Source: Flexivirga oryzae
GTDB taxonomy: Bacteria > Actinomycetota > Actinomycetes > Actinomycetales > Dermatophilaceae
Assembly (NCBI RefSeq): GCF_014190805.1
Contig: NZ_JACHVQ010000005.1
Span: forward strand, 62,001-126,000
Length of the DNA stretch: 64,000 nt
Reading direction: 5' to 3'
In this document: piece after piece, positions 1-9,524 of the stretch
Numbering within the stretch: position 1 is the first letter of the stretch
How the letters are laid out: every line of letters starts with the position of its first letter
Program-made: the position numbers and the translations under genes
The notes under the pieces: generated by a model
What the model was told of the DNA's origin: nothing
The model's input: the letters and a program-made list of their open reading frames with translations, nothing else
Databases searched by the model: none

Positions 1-901
1 CATATTCGCCGAGTATGCCGAGGCACAGCAGCTGCAGCGCCGAGAACACGGCGAGGATCACGACCGTCGACGCCCAGCCCGAGGTAGTGCCGCCGGCCAG
101 TTTGCTCCAGACGACATAGACCAGCACCAGCGCCGCGACCACGAAACCGAGCAGGCTGAACCACGTGGCGAACCGCAGCGGCGCCTGCGAGAAGCCGGTG
201 ACCGAGTCCAGCGTGAGACTGATCATCTTGCGCAGCGGGTACTTCGACTCCCCGGCCGCGCGCGGGTCGCGCTTGTAGTCGACCGTCGTCGACGGGAACC
301 CGAGCGTCGGCACCACCAACCGCAGCACCCGGTTGTGCTCCGGCAGGGCATTGATCGCATCGACCGTCGAGCGCGACATCATCCGGAAGTCGCCCGCGTC
401 CTGGGAGATGTCGAGCTTCGCCAGCCGGCGCATCATCCGGTAGAACGCCCCGGCGGTGTGCCGCTTGAACGCCGAGTCCGTGGTCCGGTCGGTCCGCACC
501 CCGTAGACCACGTCGACGTGCTCGGCGGTGGCGGCGGCATACATCCGGGCGATCGTCTCGGGCGGGTCCTGCAGGTCGGCGTCGATCGTGACCACCCAGT
601 CACCGAGGGCGCGCTGCAGCCCCGCCGAGATCGCCGCCTGATGACCGGCGTTGGCGCGCAGTCGCACGACCCGCACGTTCGGCCACTCACGGAGCACCCG
701 CTGCAACACGACCGGCGTCGTGTCGGTCGACCCGTCGTCGACGACGACCACCTCATACCCCGCGCCCAGGTCGTCCAGCACCGGCCGGAGCCGTTCGACG
801 AAGAGCGGCAGCACCGCCTCCTCGTTGTACATCGGCACCACGACCGAGACCACGGGGTGGCCGGCGGTGGGCGGACGGGAGGAGGGGGCGGGCGCTGTCA
901 C
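1..901 (-). CDS. Membrane-bound family 2 glycosyltransferase (DPM1/GtrB-like), 3' end cut by window edge
   Basis: Translating the minus strand from GTG at 901 gives about 300 residues before the window ends. The N-terminal GT-A fold shows VVPMYNEE, then VVDDGSTDTT, and the metal/donor motif DADLQDPPE. The C-terminus has two hydrophobic segments (around FSLLGFVVAALVLVYVVW and VVILAVFSALQLLCLGIL). This layout matches polyprenyl-phosphate sugar transferases, which load a sugar onto a lipid carrier at the inner membrane face. An in-frame stop lies just upstream of the GTG, so 901 is the outermost start; the Shine-Dalgarno is weak. The family normally runs 310-340 residues, so only a short tail is missing. 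The sugar and lipid are not determined. It is divergent from the rpsL operon. Confidence 0.85.
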   Translation of the reverse strand, partial: MTAPAPSSRPPTAGHPVVSVVVPMYNEEAVLPLFVERLRPVLDDLGAGYEVVVVDDGSTDTTPVVLQRVLREWPNVRVVRLRANAGHQAAISAGLQRALGDWVVTIDADLQDPPETIARMYAAATAEHVDVVYGVRTDRTTDSAFKRHTAGAFYRMMRRLAKLDISQDAGDFRMMSRSTVDAINALPEHNRVLRLVVPTLGFPSTTVDYKRDPRAAGESKYPLRKMISLTLDSVTGFSQAPLRFATWFSLLGFVVAALVLVYVVWSKLAGGTTSGWASTVVILAVFSALQLLCLGILGEY

Positions 902-961
902 GGTCGCAAATCTGCCAGATCGACGTCATCAGGGTCGCGCGGAGGTGCGTAATCGGCCGAT

Positions 962-990
962 TTTGCCGTCATACCGCGGACCGGTAGGAT
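962..990 (+). promoter_or_regulatory. Predicted promoter of the str operon
   Basis: TTTGCC (962-967) and TAGGAT (985-990) are separated by 17 bp. The -35 sits inside CGATTTTG (958-965), a block also seen upstream of rpsJ, infA and at the right end of the window. Transcription would start near 997, leaving a leader of about 285 nt before rpsL. The leader (991-1280) holds no convincing gene; it is GC-rich and structured. Confidence 0.6.
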
Positions 991-1219
991 TGTGATTCGT
1001 GCGTGGGCTCTGCCCTGCCCGCTGACCGGTCACCGCATTTCGAGTGTATGACGGGTCGCGTGGCACCAGGCCACCACACGCTCTCGCCGGGCAGCCCATC
1101 GGGCGCGTCGGCCGGTCGGTGTCCGACGGGTCAGGTCGTCACACGGGAAGTGCGGGGGAGAGCGCCGGCCCGACGACACCCCCGACCGCGGGGTGTGGGA
1201 GGGGCGGGAAGCCCAAGGA

Positions 1220-1247
1220 GTCGGCAGGGGTGAACACCCCTGCCGAC
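1220..1247 (+). promoter_or_regulatory. Strong hairpin in the rpsL leader
   Basis: GTCGGCAGGGGTG (1220-1232) pairs perfectly with CACCCCTGCCGAC (1235-1247) around two bases. It lies 33 nt upstream of the rpsL start. No T-run follows, so it is more likely a leader structure (attenuation, stability or translational control) than a simple terminator. Confidence 0.6.
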
Positions 1248-1280
1248 AGACAAGATTCGATCAGTTACGGAGACAGTAGG

Positions 1281-1655
1281 TTGCCTACAATCAACCAGCT
1301 CGTCCGCAAGGGTCGGCAGGACAAGATCTCTAAGGTCAAGACGCCGGCCCTCAAGGGCAGCCCCCAGCGACGCGGTGTGTGCACCCGCGTCTACACCACG
1401 ACCCCGAAGAAGCCGAACTCCGCGCTTCGCAAGGTCGCGCGTGTGCGCCTCACCTCGGGCATCGAGGTCACGGCATACATTCCCGGCGTCGGCCACAACC
1501 TGCAGGAGCACTCGATCGTGCTCGTGCGTGGCGGTCGTGTGAAGGACCTGCCGGGTGTGCGTTACAAGATCATCCGCGGCGCGCTCGACACCCAGGGTGT
1601 CAAGGGCCGCCAGCAGGCTCGTTCCCGGTACGGCGCGAAGAAGGAGAAGAAGTAA
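1281..1655 (+). CDS. rpsL: 30S ribosomal protein S12
   Basis: A 124-residue S12, the usual bacterial length, that helps form the decoding centre of the 30S subunit. The start is a TTG at 1281, giving PTINQLVRKGRQDK after the initiator; no ATG or GTG fits the conserved N-terminus. GGAGA about 8 nt upstream serves as ribosome binding site. TPKKPNSALRK carries Lys43 and GGRVKDLPG carries Lys88, the wild-type residues at the classic streptomycin-resistance positions. It is the first gene of the str operon, and its TAA stop overlaps the rpsG ATG by one base. Confidence 0.98.
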   Translation: MPTINQLVRKGRQDKISKVKTPALKGSPQRRGVCTRVYTTTPKKPNSALRKVARVRLTSGIEVTAYIPGVGHNLQEHSIVLVRGGRVKDLPGVRYKIIRGALDTQGVKGRQQARSRYGAKKEKK

Positions 1656-2125
1656 TGCCTCGCAAGGGCCCCGCTCCGAAGCGCCCCCTCGTCGTCGACC
1701 CGGTCTACGGGTCCCCGCTGGTCACCCAGCTGGTCAACAAGATCCTGCTGGACGGCAAGAAGTCCATCGCCGAGCGCATCGTCTACGGCGCCCTCGAGGG
1801 CTGCCGTGACAAGACCGGCACCGACCCGGTCGTGACGCTGAAGCGCGCGCTGGACAACGTCAAGCCGAGCCTCGAGGTCAAGAGCCGCCGCGTCGGCGGT
1901 GCGACCTACCAGGTCCCGGTCGAGGTCAAGCCGGGTCGCGCGACCACGCTGTCGCTGCGCTGGCTGGTCGGCTACGCCCGGCAGCGTCGTGAGAAGACGA
2001 TGACCGAGCGTCTGATGAACGAGATCCTCGACGCGAGCAACGGCCTGGGTGCCGCGGTGAAGCGTCGCGAGGACACCCACAAGATGGCCGAGTCCAACCG
2101 GGCCTTCGCGCACTACCGCTGGTGA
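1655..2125 (+). CDS. rpsG: 30S ribosomal protein S7
   Basis: A 156-residue S7, the primary 16S rRNA binder that nucleates assembly of the 30S head. It begins MPRKGPAPKRP and ends ESNRAFAHYRW, as in other actinobacteria, without the longer C-terminal tail of some proteobacterial forms. The ATG overlaps the rpsL stop (TAATG), and its Shine-Dalgarno (AAGGAG) lies inside the lysine-rich end of rpsL, so the two are translationally coupled. A strong hairpin follows before fusA. Confidence 0.98.
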   Translation: MPRKGPAPKRPLVVDPVYGSPLVTQLVNKILLDGKKSIAERIVYGALEGCRDKTGTDPVVTLKRALDNVKPSLEVKSRRVGGATYQVPVEVKPGRATTLSLRWLVGYARQRREKTMTERLMNEILDASNGLGAAVKRREDTHKMAESNRAFAHYRW

Positions 2126-2131
2126 TGCCCA

Positions 2132-2164
2132 CCGCCGCCTGATGCGTCACGCATCGGGCGGCGG
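2132..2164 (+). other. Long perfect hairpin between rpsG and fusA
   Basis: CCGCCGCC (2132-2139) pairs with GGCGGCGG (2157-2164), and GATGCGT (2141-2147) with ACGCATC (2149-2155). T2140 and G2156 can wobble, giving a nearly continuous 16-bp stem with almost no loop. No T-run follows. It may lower readthrough into fusA or act as an RNA-processing or stabilising site that sets different S7 and EF-G levels. Confidence 0.7.
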
Positions 2165-2234
2165 AGCCCCGGACGGCATACGCCCTCCATCAAATTTCGA
2201 GTCTGAGCACTAAGCACACAGGAAAGAAGACAAC

Positions 2235-4349
2235 GTGGCACTCGACGTGCTGACCGACCTCAAGAAGGTCCGCAACATCGGCATCATGGCGCACATCGAT
2301 GCCGGTAAGACCACGACCACCGAGCGGATCCTGTTCTACACCGGTGTCAACCACAAGATGGGCGAAACCCACGACGGTGCGTCGACCACCGACTGGATGG
2401 AGCAGGAGAAGGAGCGGGGGATCACCATCACCTCCGCTGCTGTCACCAGCTTCTGGGACGGTCACCAGATCAACATCATCGACACCCCCGGACACGTCGA
2501 CTTCACCGTCGAGGTGGAGCGCTCGCTGCGCGTCCTGGACGGCGCGGTCGCGGTGTTCGACGGCAAGGAAGGTGTCGAGCCGCAGTCCGAGACCGTCTGG
2601 CGCCAGGCCGACAAGTACGACGTCCCGCGCATCTGCTTCATCAACAAGATGGACAAGATGGGCGCCGACTTCTACTTCACCGTGCAGACGGTCATCGACC
2701 GGCTCGGCGCGGAGCCGCTGGTGCTCCAGCTGCCGATCGGCGCCGAGGCCGACTTCCTCGGTGTCGTCGACCTGCTGCAGATGAAGGCGCTGGTGTGGCC
2801 GGGTGACGCCAAGGGTGACGTGACCCTCGGCGCCAAGTACGAGGTCCAGGACATCCCCGCCGACCTGCAGGAGAAGGCGGAGGAGTACCGCTCCAAGCTG
2901 GTCGAGCGCGTCGCCGAGGCGGACGACGACCTGATGGAGAAGTACCTCGAGGGCAACGAGCTGACCATCGACGAGCTGAAGGCCGGCATTCGCAAGCTGA
3001 CCGTCAACTCGGAGGTCTACCCGATCCTGTGTGGTTCGGCGTTCAAGAACCGCGGTGTGCAGCCGATGCTCGACGCGGTCGTGGACTACCTGCCCTCGCC
3101 CGTCGACGTGCCGGCCATGGTCGGCCACAAGCCGGGCGACGAGAGCGTCGAGGTGCTGCGTCACCCGAGCACGGACGACCCGTTCTCCGCGCTCGCCTTC
3201 AAGATCGCCGCGCACCCCTTCTTCGGCACGCTGACCTTCATCCGGGTCTACTCGGGCAGGGTCGCCGCCGGCAGCCAGGTCTACAACACGACCAAGGGCA
3301 AGAAGGAGCGCATCGGCAAGCTCTTCCAGATGCACGCCAACAAGGAGAACCCGGTCGAGGAAGCTCTCGCCGGTCACATCTACGCGGCGATCGGTCTGAA
3401 GGAGACGACGACCGGTGACACCCTGTCGGACGTGAACGACCAGGTCGTGCTGGAGTCGATGAGCTTCCCGGAGCCCGTCATCCACGTCGCGATCGAGCCG
3501 AAGACCAAGGGTGACCAGGAGAAGCTGGGCACCGCCATCCAGAAGCTCGCGCAGGAGGACCCGACGTTCTCGGTCCGCCTCGACGAGGAGACCGGCCAGA
3601 CCGTCATCGGCGGTATGGGCGAGCTCCACCTCGACATCCTGGTCGACCGCATGAAGCGGGAGTTCAAGGTCGAGGCCAACGTCGGTGCGCCGCAGGTGGC
3701 CTACCGCGAGACGATCCGTCGTGCGGTCGAGAAGTACGACTACACGCACAAGAAGCAGACCGGTGGTTCGGGCCAGTTCGCGAAGGTCCAGCTGTCGATC
3801 GAGCCGTTGGACACCGAGGAAGGCGAGCTCTACGAGTTCGAGAACAAGGTGACCGGTGGCCGTGTGCCGCGCGAGTACATCCCGTCCGTCGACCAGGGCA
3901 TCCAGGAGGCGATGCAGCTCGGTGTCCTCGCCGGTTACCCACTGGTCGGCATCAAGGCGACCCTGCTCGACGGTGCCTACCACGACGTCGACTCCTCGGA
4001 GATGGCGTTCAAGATCGCCGGTTCGATGGCGCTGAAGGAAATGGTCCGCAAGGCCGACCCCGCGCTGCTCGAGCCGATGATGGCCGTCGAGGTCCGCACG
4101 CCCGAGGACTACATGGGCGACGTGATCGGTGACCTCAACTCCCGCCGTGGCCAGATCCAGGCCATGGAGGACATCAGCGGTGCCAAGGTCGTCAAGGCCC
4201 TCGTTCCGCTGTCGGAGATGTTCGGGTACGTCGGTGACCTGCGGTCCAAGACCCAGGGTCGCGCCAACTACACGATGCAGTTCGACTCCTACGCCGAGGT
4301 TCCCAAGAACGTGGCGGAGGAGATCATCAAGAAGATCCGGGGCGAGTGA
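2235..4349 (+). CDS. fusA: Translation elongation factor G
   Basis: A 704-residue GTPase that drives ribosomal translocation and, with RRF, recycling. The G domain shows the P-loop AHIDAGKT (residues 19-26), switch I RGITIT (61-66), DTPGH (83-87) and NKMD (137-140). Domains II-V follow, with the C-terminal SEMFGYVGDLRSKTQGR motif of domain V. The start is GTG at 2235, preceded by GGAAAGAAG. It is the third gene of the str operon, 109 bp after rpsG with a hairpin between them, and a second hairpin follows before tuf. Length and motifs are typical of the housekeeping EF-G. Confidence 0.98.
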   Translation: MALDVLTDLKKVRNIGIMAHIDAGKTTTTERILFYTGVNHKMGETHDGASTTDWMEQEKERGITITSAAVTSFWDGHQINIIDTPGHVDFTVEVERSLRVLDGAVAVFDGKEGVEPQSETVWRQADKYDVPRICFINKMDKMGADFYFTVQTVIDRLGAEPLVLQLPIGAEADFLGVVDLLQMKALVWPGDAKGDVTLGAKYEVQDIPADLQEKAEEYRSKLVERVAEADDDLMEKYLEGNELTIDELKAGIRKLTVNSEVYPILCGSAFKNRGVQPMLDAVVDYLPSPVDVPAMVGHKPGDESVEVLRHPSTDDPFSALAFKIAAHPFFGTLTFIRVYSGRVAAGSQVYNTTKGKKERIGKLFQMHANKENPVEEALAGHIYAAIGLKETTTGDTLSDVNDQVVLESMSFPEPVIHVAIEPKTKGDQEKLGTAIQKLAQEDPTFSVRLDEETGQTVIGGMGELHLDILVDRMKREFKVEANVGAPQVAYRETIRRAVEKYDYTHKKQTGGSGQFAKVQLSIEPLDTEEGELYEFENKVTGGRVPREYIPSVDQGIQEAMQLGVLAGYPLVGIKATLLDGAYHDVDSSEMAFKIAGSMALKEMVRKADPALLEPMMAVEVRTPEDYMGDVIGDLNSRRGQIQAMEDISGAKVVKALVPLSEMFGYVGDLRSKTQGRANYTMQFDSYAEVPKNVAEEIIKKIRGE

Positions 4350-4355
4350 CGCGCG

Positions 4356-4398
4356 GGCGGTGCGTCATACCGAATTGATCGTGGTATGCCGCACCGCC
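4356..4398 (+). other. Hairpin between fusA and tuf built from an inverted CATAC heptamer
   Basis: GGCGGTGCGTCATACC (4356-4371) pairs with GGTATGCCGCACCGCC (4383-4398) apart from one T/C mismatch; the loop is 11 nt. Both arms contain the window-wide heptamer (GTCATAC, GTATGCC). No T-run follows, so partial termination or mRNA processing is more likely than full termination. Confidence 0.7.
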
Positions 4399-4488
4399 TA
4401 TCGTCAGCCCGGTTTGTAAGAAGAAGAATCAAACACACCGAAGGCGCCGCCCCGGCGTCAGCAACAGTCCTTGAAGGAGGACCCCACA

Positions 4489-5682
<1,194 letters not shown>

Positions 5683-5723
5683 CCTCGACGAGGTCGCTCT
5701 GCCGGATCTGAACTGAACGGCTG

Positions 5724-5760
5724 AAAGGCCCCGAACCTCATCCCGAGGTTCGGGGCCTTT
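5724..5760 (+). terminator. Terminator of the str operon
   Basis: AAAGGCCCCGAACCT (5724-5738) pairs perfectly with AGGTTCGGGGCCTTT (5746-5760); C5739 and G5745 can extend the stem to 16 bp. It lies 42 nt after tuf. The descending arm ends in TTT, giving a short U tract. Confidence 0.9.
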
Positions 5761-5789
5761 CGCATGCCCGCGCTCCCCGTCCCCCCTCA

Positions 5790-5881
5790 CCGAGAGGCCC
5801 ACATAATGCCGAGAGGCGCAGATATAGGCGGTCTCCGGGCGGGTATTTGCTGGGCCTGTCGAGATTTGCTGGGCCTGTCGG
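5790..5881. repeat. Nested palindromic element with four CCGASAGGCCCA half-sites, copy 1
   Basis: Two forward half-sites, CCGAGAGGCCCACA (5790-5803) and CCGAGAGGCGCA (5809-5820), face two reverse ones, TGGGCCTGTCGA (5851-5862) and TGGGCCTGTCGG (5870-5881). Half-sites within a pair are 19 bp apart. The same arrangement recurs at 55423-55524. It resembles a REP/BIME-type intergenic element. It lies just after the tuf terminator and ahead of the ArsR gene. Confidence 0.65.
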
Positions 5882-5887
5882 TGAGTT

Positions 5888-5907
5888 ATACAAGAGCCCT
5901 TGTGTAT
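5888..5907. promoter_or_regulatory. Possible operator upstream of the ArsR-MFS operon
   Basis: ATACAA (5888-5893) and TTGTGTAT (5900-5907) form an imperfect inverted repeat about 30 bp ahead of the regulator start. A second dyad, CGATATATCG, lies at the start codon side. ArsR-type repressors commonly bind such AT-rich dyads at their own promoters; binding here is inferred. Confidence 0.4.
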
Positions 5908-5935
5908 GGCGCCCGCGGCGGTCACGATATATCGC

Positions 5936-6580
5936 ATGCCACGGAAGATCGCCGCGGAGCGGCATACCGACTCCGCGCCACCGGACGACCGGACGGACCT
6001 GCCGGAGGGCGCCGCGCTCATCGACGCGCTGCTCGCACTGCACCACCCCGTACGGCGGCGCATCTACGAGATCCTCACCAACGACGGGCCGGCGACCGTC
6101 GGACAACTGGCCGACCGCCTCGGCATCGCCGTCGGTTCGGTGAGCCACCACCTGAAACCGATGCACCGCACCGGATTCATCGAGCCCGCCCCCGAGCTCG
6201 CACGCGACACTCGTGAGTCCTGGTGGCGCGGGAAGAACCGCCGGTTGTCCTGGAGCAACGAGGACTACGCGGACGGCAGCTTCGCCCGGCAGGTCGCCGA
6301 CGCGGCCGAGCGGGCCAACCTCGAATACCTCAACGCCGCAACGGTGCAGTGGATGCGCACCCGCGACAGCCTGCCCGCCCCCTGGCGGGAGGGACTCGCC
6401 AGCGACAACTTCGTTCCGGCGACCGCGGCGCAGCTGGAGGACTTGAAGGAGCGTGTCGACGCGCTGACGACCGAGTGGACGCGCGAGGTGCGGGCGGATG
6501 CCGAGGCGCACCCGGACGCCGAGCGACGGGCGGTCCGCTTCATCGCGCGCGTCTTCCCCAGCGAGCCGGGTGCGGTATGA
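5936..6580 (+). CDS. ArsR-family winged-helix transcriptional regulator
   Basis: A 214-residue protein. Residues about 25-95 form a winged helix-turn-helix: LLALHHPVRRRIYEIL, then the recognition region VGQLADRLGIAVGSVSHHLK. A longer C-terminal half (rich in Trp, Arg and acidic residues) is seen in actinobacterial ArsR-like regulators that lack metal-binding cysteines, so the ligand is unlikely to be a thiophilic metal. The ATG at 5936 was chosen because the helix-turn-helix then starts at a normal distance. Its stop overlaps the start of the downstream MFS gene by 4 bp (ATGA), so it probably controls that exporter. The nearby dyads suggest self-regulation. Confidence 0.85.
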   Translation: MPRKIAAERHTDSAPPDDRTDLPEGAALIDALLALHHPVRRRIYEILTNDGPATVGQLADRLGIAVGSVSHHLKPMHRTGFIEPAPELARDTRESWWRGKNRRLSWSNEDYADGSFARQVADAAERANLEYLNAATVQWMRTRDSLPAPWREGLASDNFVPATAAQLEDLKERVDALTTEWTREVRADAEAHPDAERRAVRFIARVFPSEPGAV

Positions 6581-7809
6581 CGACGCCGATGCTCGACCGG
6601 CCGGAGCTCATCGCGCCGGCACCCCCGCCGGTCCGCAAGGACCGGATGGTGCAGGCGTACGTGCTGGCAGTCATGGTGTCCGCGGCGGGCGACACGGTCT
6701 TCACGATCGGTCTGGCGTGGACCGCCGTGCACCTGTTCACACCCGGACTCGCCGGACTCGTCCTCGGCATCGAGATGCTGCCGCAGGCGCTGTGCACGCT
6801 GCTCGGCGGCGTGATCGCGGACCGCTTCGACACCCGACGGGTGATGATGCTCGGCGAGCTGGCCAGGGTGGTCGTGCTCGCCGCCGCGGTCCTGTGCTGG
6901 CAGAGCGGATTACACGTCGGCGCAGTCCTTTTCGGAGTGGCGATCTGTTTCGGCACGGTGAGCGGGCTCAGCGGGCCGGCCGGTGCGACGCTGGTCCGGC
7001 AGCTGGTGCGTGTCGAGGACCTGGTGACCGTCAGCGGCTGGACCCAGACCGGCTCGCGCCTGGCCCGGCTGCTCGGGGCACCCCTCGGAGCGGTCGTCAT
7101 CCACTGGGGGTTCGGCTTCTCGATGCTGGCCGACGGGCTGACCTTCCTTCTCGTGCTGATCGTGCTGCGGCTGGTCGTGCGCACCCGCTTCCGGCTGCCG
7201 CGCGCACCGAAGGAGCCCGTACTGCGGTCGCTGCGATCCGGGTGGGACTACGTCCGGAACACCCCGGTGGCGCGGGTGTTCCTGCTCGGCCTGGCCGCGC
7301 TGAACGTCTTCGTCACGCCGGTCTTCGCGGTCGGAGTCGCTTTACGCGTTTCCCAATCTCATTGGGGATCGGGCTGGTTGGGGGCGTCCGAGGCGACGTT
7401 CGCCGTCGGTGCGATCATCGGGTCGGTCGCCGGTATCCGCTGGCAGGGTGACTTCCTGCCGCGGCGGTCGTTTCGGCTGCTCGTGCTCCAGGGCATCGGG
7501 CTCGCCGCAGTCGGCCTGCCGAGCCGTGTCGCGCTCGTGGGCGGGATGCTGCTCATCGGCTGCACCGCGGGTCTGGCGTCGGTCTGGCTCAGCGGCTCGT
7601 TCCAGCGGGTCATCGCACCCAGCCACCTCGGGCGGGTCTCCTCGGTCAGCCAGTTCGGCGACCTGGTGCTCACCCCGGCGACGACACCGCTGTTCGGGGT
7701 GCTCGCCGGTGCGTCGTCGGTGGTACTCGCGACGACCTGCTTCGGTATGGCGATGAGCGTCCTGTGCGTGGTCTTCGCGCTCAACCCGCGGATCAGCGGG
7801 CTGCGTTGA
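6577..7809 (+). CDS. MFS transporter, probable drug or siderophore exporter
   Basis: A 410-residue integral membrane protein with about 12 hydrophobic segments and the cytoplasmic loop signature GGVIADRFDTRRV between segments 2 and 3. It resembles the EntS/multidrug branch of the major facilitator superfamily, which exports small molecules using the proton gradient; the substrate cannot be read from sequence. Translation is coupled to the upstream ArsR gene by the ATGA overlap, a typical local repressor-pump pair. The 3' end overlaps the convergent gene by 17 bp. Confidence 0.85.
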   Translation: MTTPMLDRPELIAPAPPPVRKDRMVQAYVLAVMVSAAGDTVFTIGLAWTAVHLFTPGLAGLVLGIEMLPQALCTLLGGVIADRFDTRRVMMLGELARVVVLAAAVLCWQSGLHVGAVLFGVAICFGTVSGLSGPAGATLVRQLVRVEDLVTVSGWTQTGSRLARLLGAPLGAVVIHWGFGFSMLADGLTFLLVLIVLRLVVRTRFRLPRAPKEPVLRSLRSGWDYVRNTPVARVFLLGLAALNVFVTPVFAVGVALRVSQSHWGSGWLGASEATFAVGAIIGSVAGIRWQGDFLPRRSFRLLVLQGIGLAAVGLPSRVALVGGMLLIGCTAGLASVWLSGSFQRVIAPSHLGRVSSVSQFGDLVLTPATTPLFGVLAGASSVVLATTCFGMAMSVLCVVFALNPRISGLR

Positions 7810-8557
7810 ACAACCAGGGCGTGGTCACCTGCAGCGCCTCGGCGATGTCCTGCTGCAGGGTCGGCGCGTTCGGGATGCGTTGAGGTTCGCGGGTTTCCGG
7901 GTGCAGCACGCTGTTGCCGAGCGCGACATACAGGCTGCGTAGCGTGCGCATGGTGTTGGTGGCCGCCGCGGGGACCGGGCCGGGCTCACCCGTAGCGAAC
8001 ATCGCCGCGACAGGCTTGAGCAACGGCTCGAGGCCGGCCTCCGGGTTGCCGAGCAGTATGCCGACAACGGCCGCCGCCACCCGGTCGTCCTCCTGCTCAC
8101 GCCAGACGAACTCGGTTGTCGCCGTGAGTCGTTCGGCCACCGCGGAGAGCAGCCGGTCGGCCGGTGCGAGGCGGGTGGCGCCGAGCGTGCCGACGGCGTC
8201 GGCACCGTGCGCGACGGCGTGGATCCAGCCGACCGTCGGGTCGTGACCGCGTAGATCGGACTCGGTCGGCCACCAGGCCAGTAGCGCGTCGGTCCACTCC
8301 GGCGGCCACTCGCCGTCCTCCGGCGCCGCCCAGGTGCTGGCGAGGACGGCGAAGATCAGTGGTGCGAACGACCGGGCGAACGGGTCGCGGTGGCCGAGTC
8401 GCTCGACCATGCGATCACCCAGCCACCGGCGCTGCCCGGTGCTCAGGCCGTCCTCGGTGATCACTGTCGCCAGACCGGTGAAGGCGTGGTCGTCCCGGAT
8501 CGCCGGGTCCACGGCCGTGAGGCCGTCGACATACCGGTCGAGGGTCTCCTGGTCCAT
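7793..8557 (-). CDS. DUF2785 family protein
   Basis: A 254-residue protein of unknown function matching the DUF2785 pattern: an all-helical, tryptophan-rich protein with the conserved core GWIHAVAHGADA near the middle. No signal peptide or membrane segment is visible, so it is probably cytoplasmic. Start ATG at 8557 gives MDQETLDRYVDGL. The family is sporadic in Firmicutes and Actinobacteria and has no settled role. Its 3' end overlaps the MFS gene by 17 bp on the opposite strand. Confidence 0.75.
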   Translation of the reverse strand: MDQETLDRYVDGLTAVDPAIRDDHAFTGLATVITEDGLSTGQRRWLGDRMVERLGHRDPFARSFAPLIFAVLASTWAAPEDGEWPPEWTDALLAWWPTESDLRGHDPTVGWIHAVAHGADAVGTLGATRLAPADRLLSAVAERLTATTEFVWREQEDDRVAAAVVGILLGNPEAGLEPLLKPVAAMFATGEPGPVPAAATNTMRTLRSLYVALGNSVLHPETREPQRIPNAPTLQQDIAEALQVTTPWLFNAAR

Positions 8558-8598
8558 GTGCCCAGCATGCCGCACCGAGTGACTGCGATGGCGGGCGA

Positions 8599-9312
8599 TC
8601 AGCGGGTGGCGTGCCGCAGCCGGACCGCGAGGTTCATGTGCCCGATAGCGACGGCGTCGAAGTCCAGGTCCGGGCGGGCGGCGAGGAACTCCCCGAACGC
8701 GCGATGCTCGTGCTGGCGCCACCCGTGGTAGCCGAAGTACTCGTCGAACACGACGATGGTGCCGGGCACGAAACGGTCGCCGACGGCGTCGAACACGGTC
8801 TTGGTGGAGCTGTAGAGGTCCGCGTCCAGGTGCACGAACCGGAAGGGCTCGGTGGTGACCGCTGCGAACGCGGGCACCGTCTCGTCGAACCAGCCGACGT
8901 GGAACTCGACGTTGGACACCGGCAACTCAGGGGGTTTGCCGCCGACGTCGAACGCGCCCGCCCCCTCGCGGCTTCCGGTCCATGCCTCGGGAAGCCCTTC
9001 GAACGAGTCGAATCCGTGCACGACCGCACTCTCGAAGTGATCAGCGAGCAGGGTGAGACTGGCGCCCTTGTGCACGCCGAACTCCGCGATCAGCCCGGGA
9101 AACGCCGGCGCTTCGCGTGCCGCGGCACGCAGTGCGTCCGGGTTGTGCTGGTGCACCTGGGCATACGTGAAGCGTTCGTCGCCGTGGATGTGGTCGACCG
9201 AGTCCTTGACGGCCGCCCGACGCAGACCCAATGCGGTCGAGGGCACGTCACGGGTCGTGCGCAACTGCTTCAGCACCTGCCGCAGGAGCTCGTCGGTGGA
9301 GCCGTCGGCCAT
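8599..9312 (-). CDS. TylF/MycF-type SAM-dependent O-methyltransferase
   Basis: A 237-residue class I methyltransferase. IAEFGVHKGASL forms the SAM-binding loop, followed by HGFDSFEGLPE, the hallmark of TylF/MycF-like sugar O-methyltransferases, and VHLDADLYSS, the metal-binding acidic stretch after strand 4. These enzymes methylate a sugar hydroxyl. ATG at 9312 was chosen because GGGAGAG lies 4 nt upstream; a TTG four codons earlier lacks such a site. The gene is divergent from a glycosyltransferase and close to glf, so a methylated surface or glycolipid sugar is a reasonable inference. Confidence 0.82.
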   Translation of the reverse strand: MADGSTDELLRQVLKQLRTTRDVPSTALGLRRAAVKDSVDHIHGDERFTYAQVHQHNPDALRAAAREAPAFPGLIAEFGVHKGASLTLLADHFESAVVHGFDSFEGLPEAWTGSREGAGAFDVGGKPPELPVSNVEFHVGWFDETVPAFAAVTTEPFRFVHLDADLYSSTKTVFDAVGDRFVPGTIVVFDEYFGYHGWRQHEHRAFGEFLAARPDLDFDAVAIGHMNLAVRLRHATR

Positions 9313-9524
9313 GTTCTCTCCCAACCTTTCCCGCTCGTGAGAGCACGAACTCCCGGCAAAGTAGCCCGCCCGGGTGGACTCCGGGTGGACAGTCGGTGAC
9401 GTTGTGTCGACATCCCGGTGAGACCCGCCCTGAGGTGGTCCCGCGCGGTGCGCAGTGGGGTAACGTCACCGGCGTTCACAGTGGTGCGTCACCGCCAATT
9501 CGAAGTGAAAGCAGCGAGATTCAC

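Noticed and set aside
1003..1233. Small frame in the rpsL leader
   Set aside because: It has no ribosome site or family match; it falls in a structured leader whose open frames follow from GC bias.
2190..3983. Minus-strand frame antisense to fusA (also 4429-6063 antisense to tuf)
   Set aside because: The composition (Val, Leu, Asp, Arg, Gly) is that of the reverse complement of high-GC coding sequence. The sense genes are certain.
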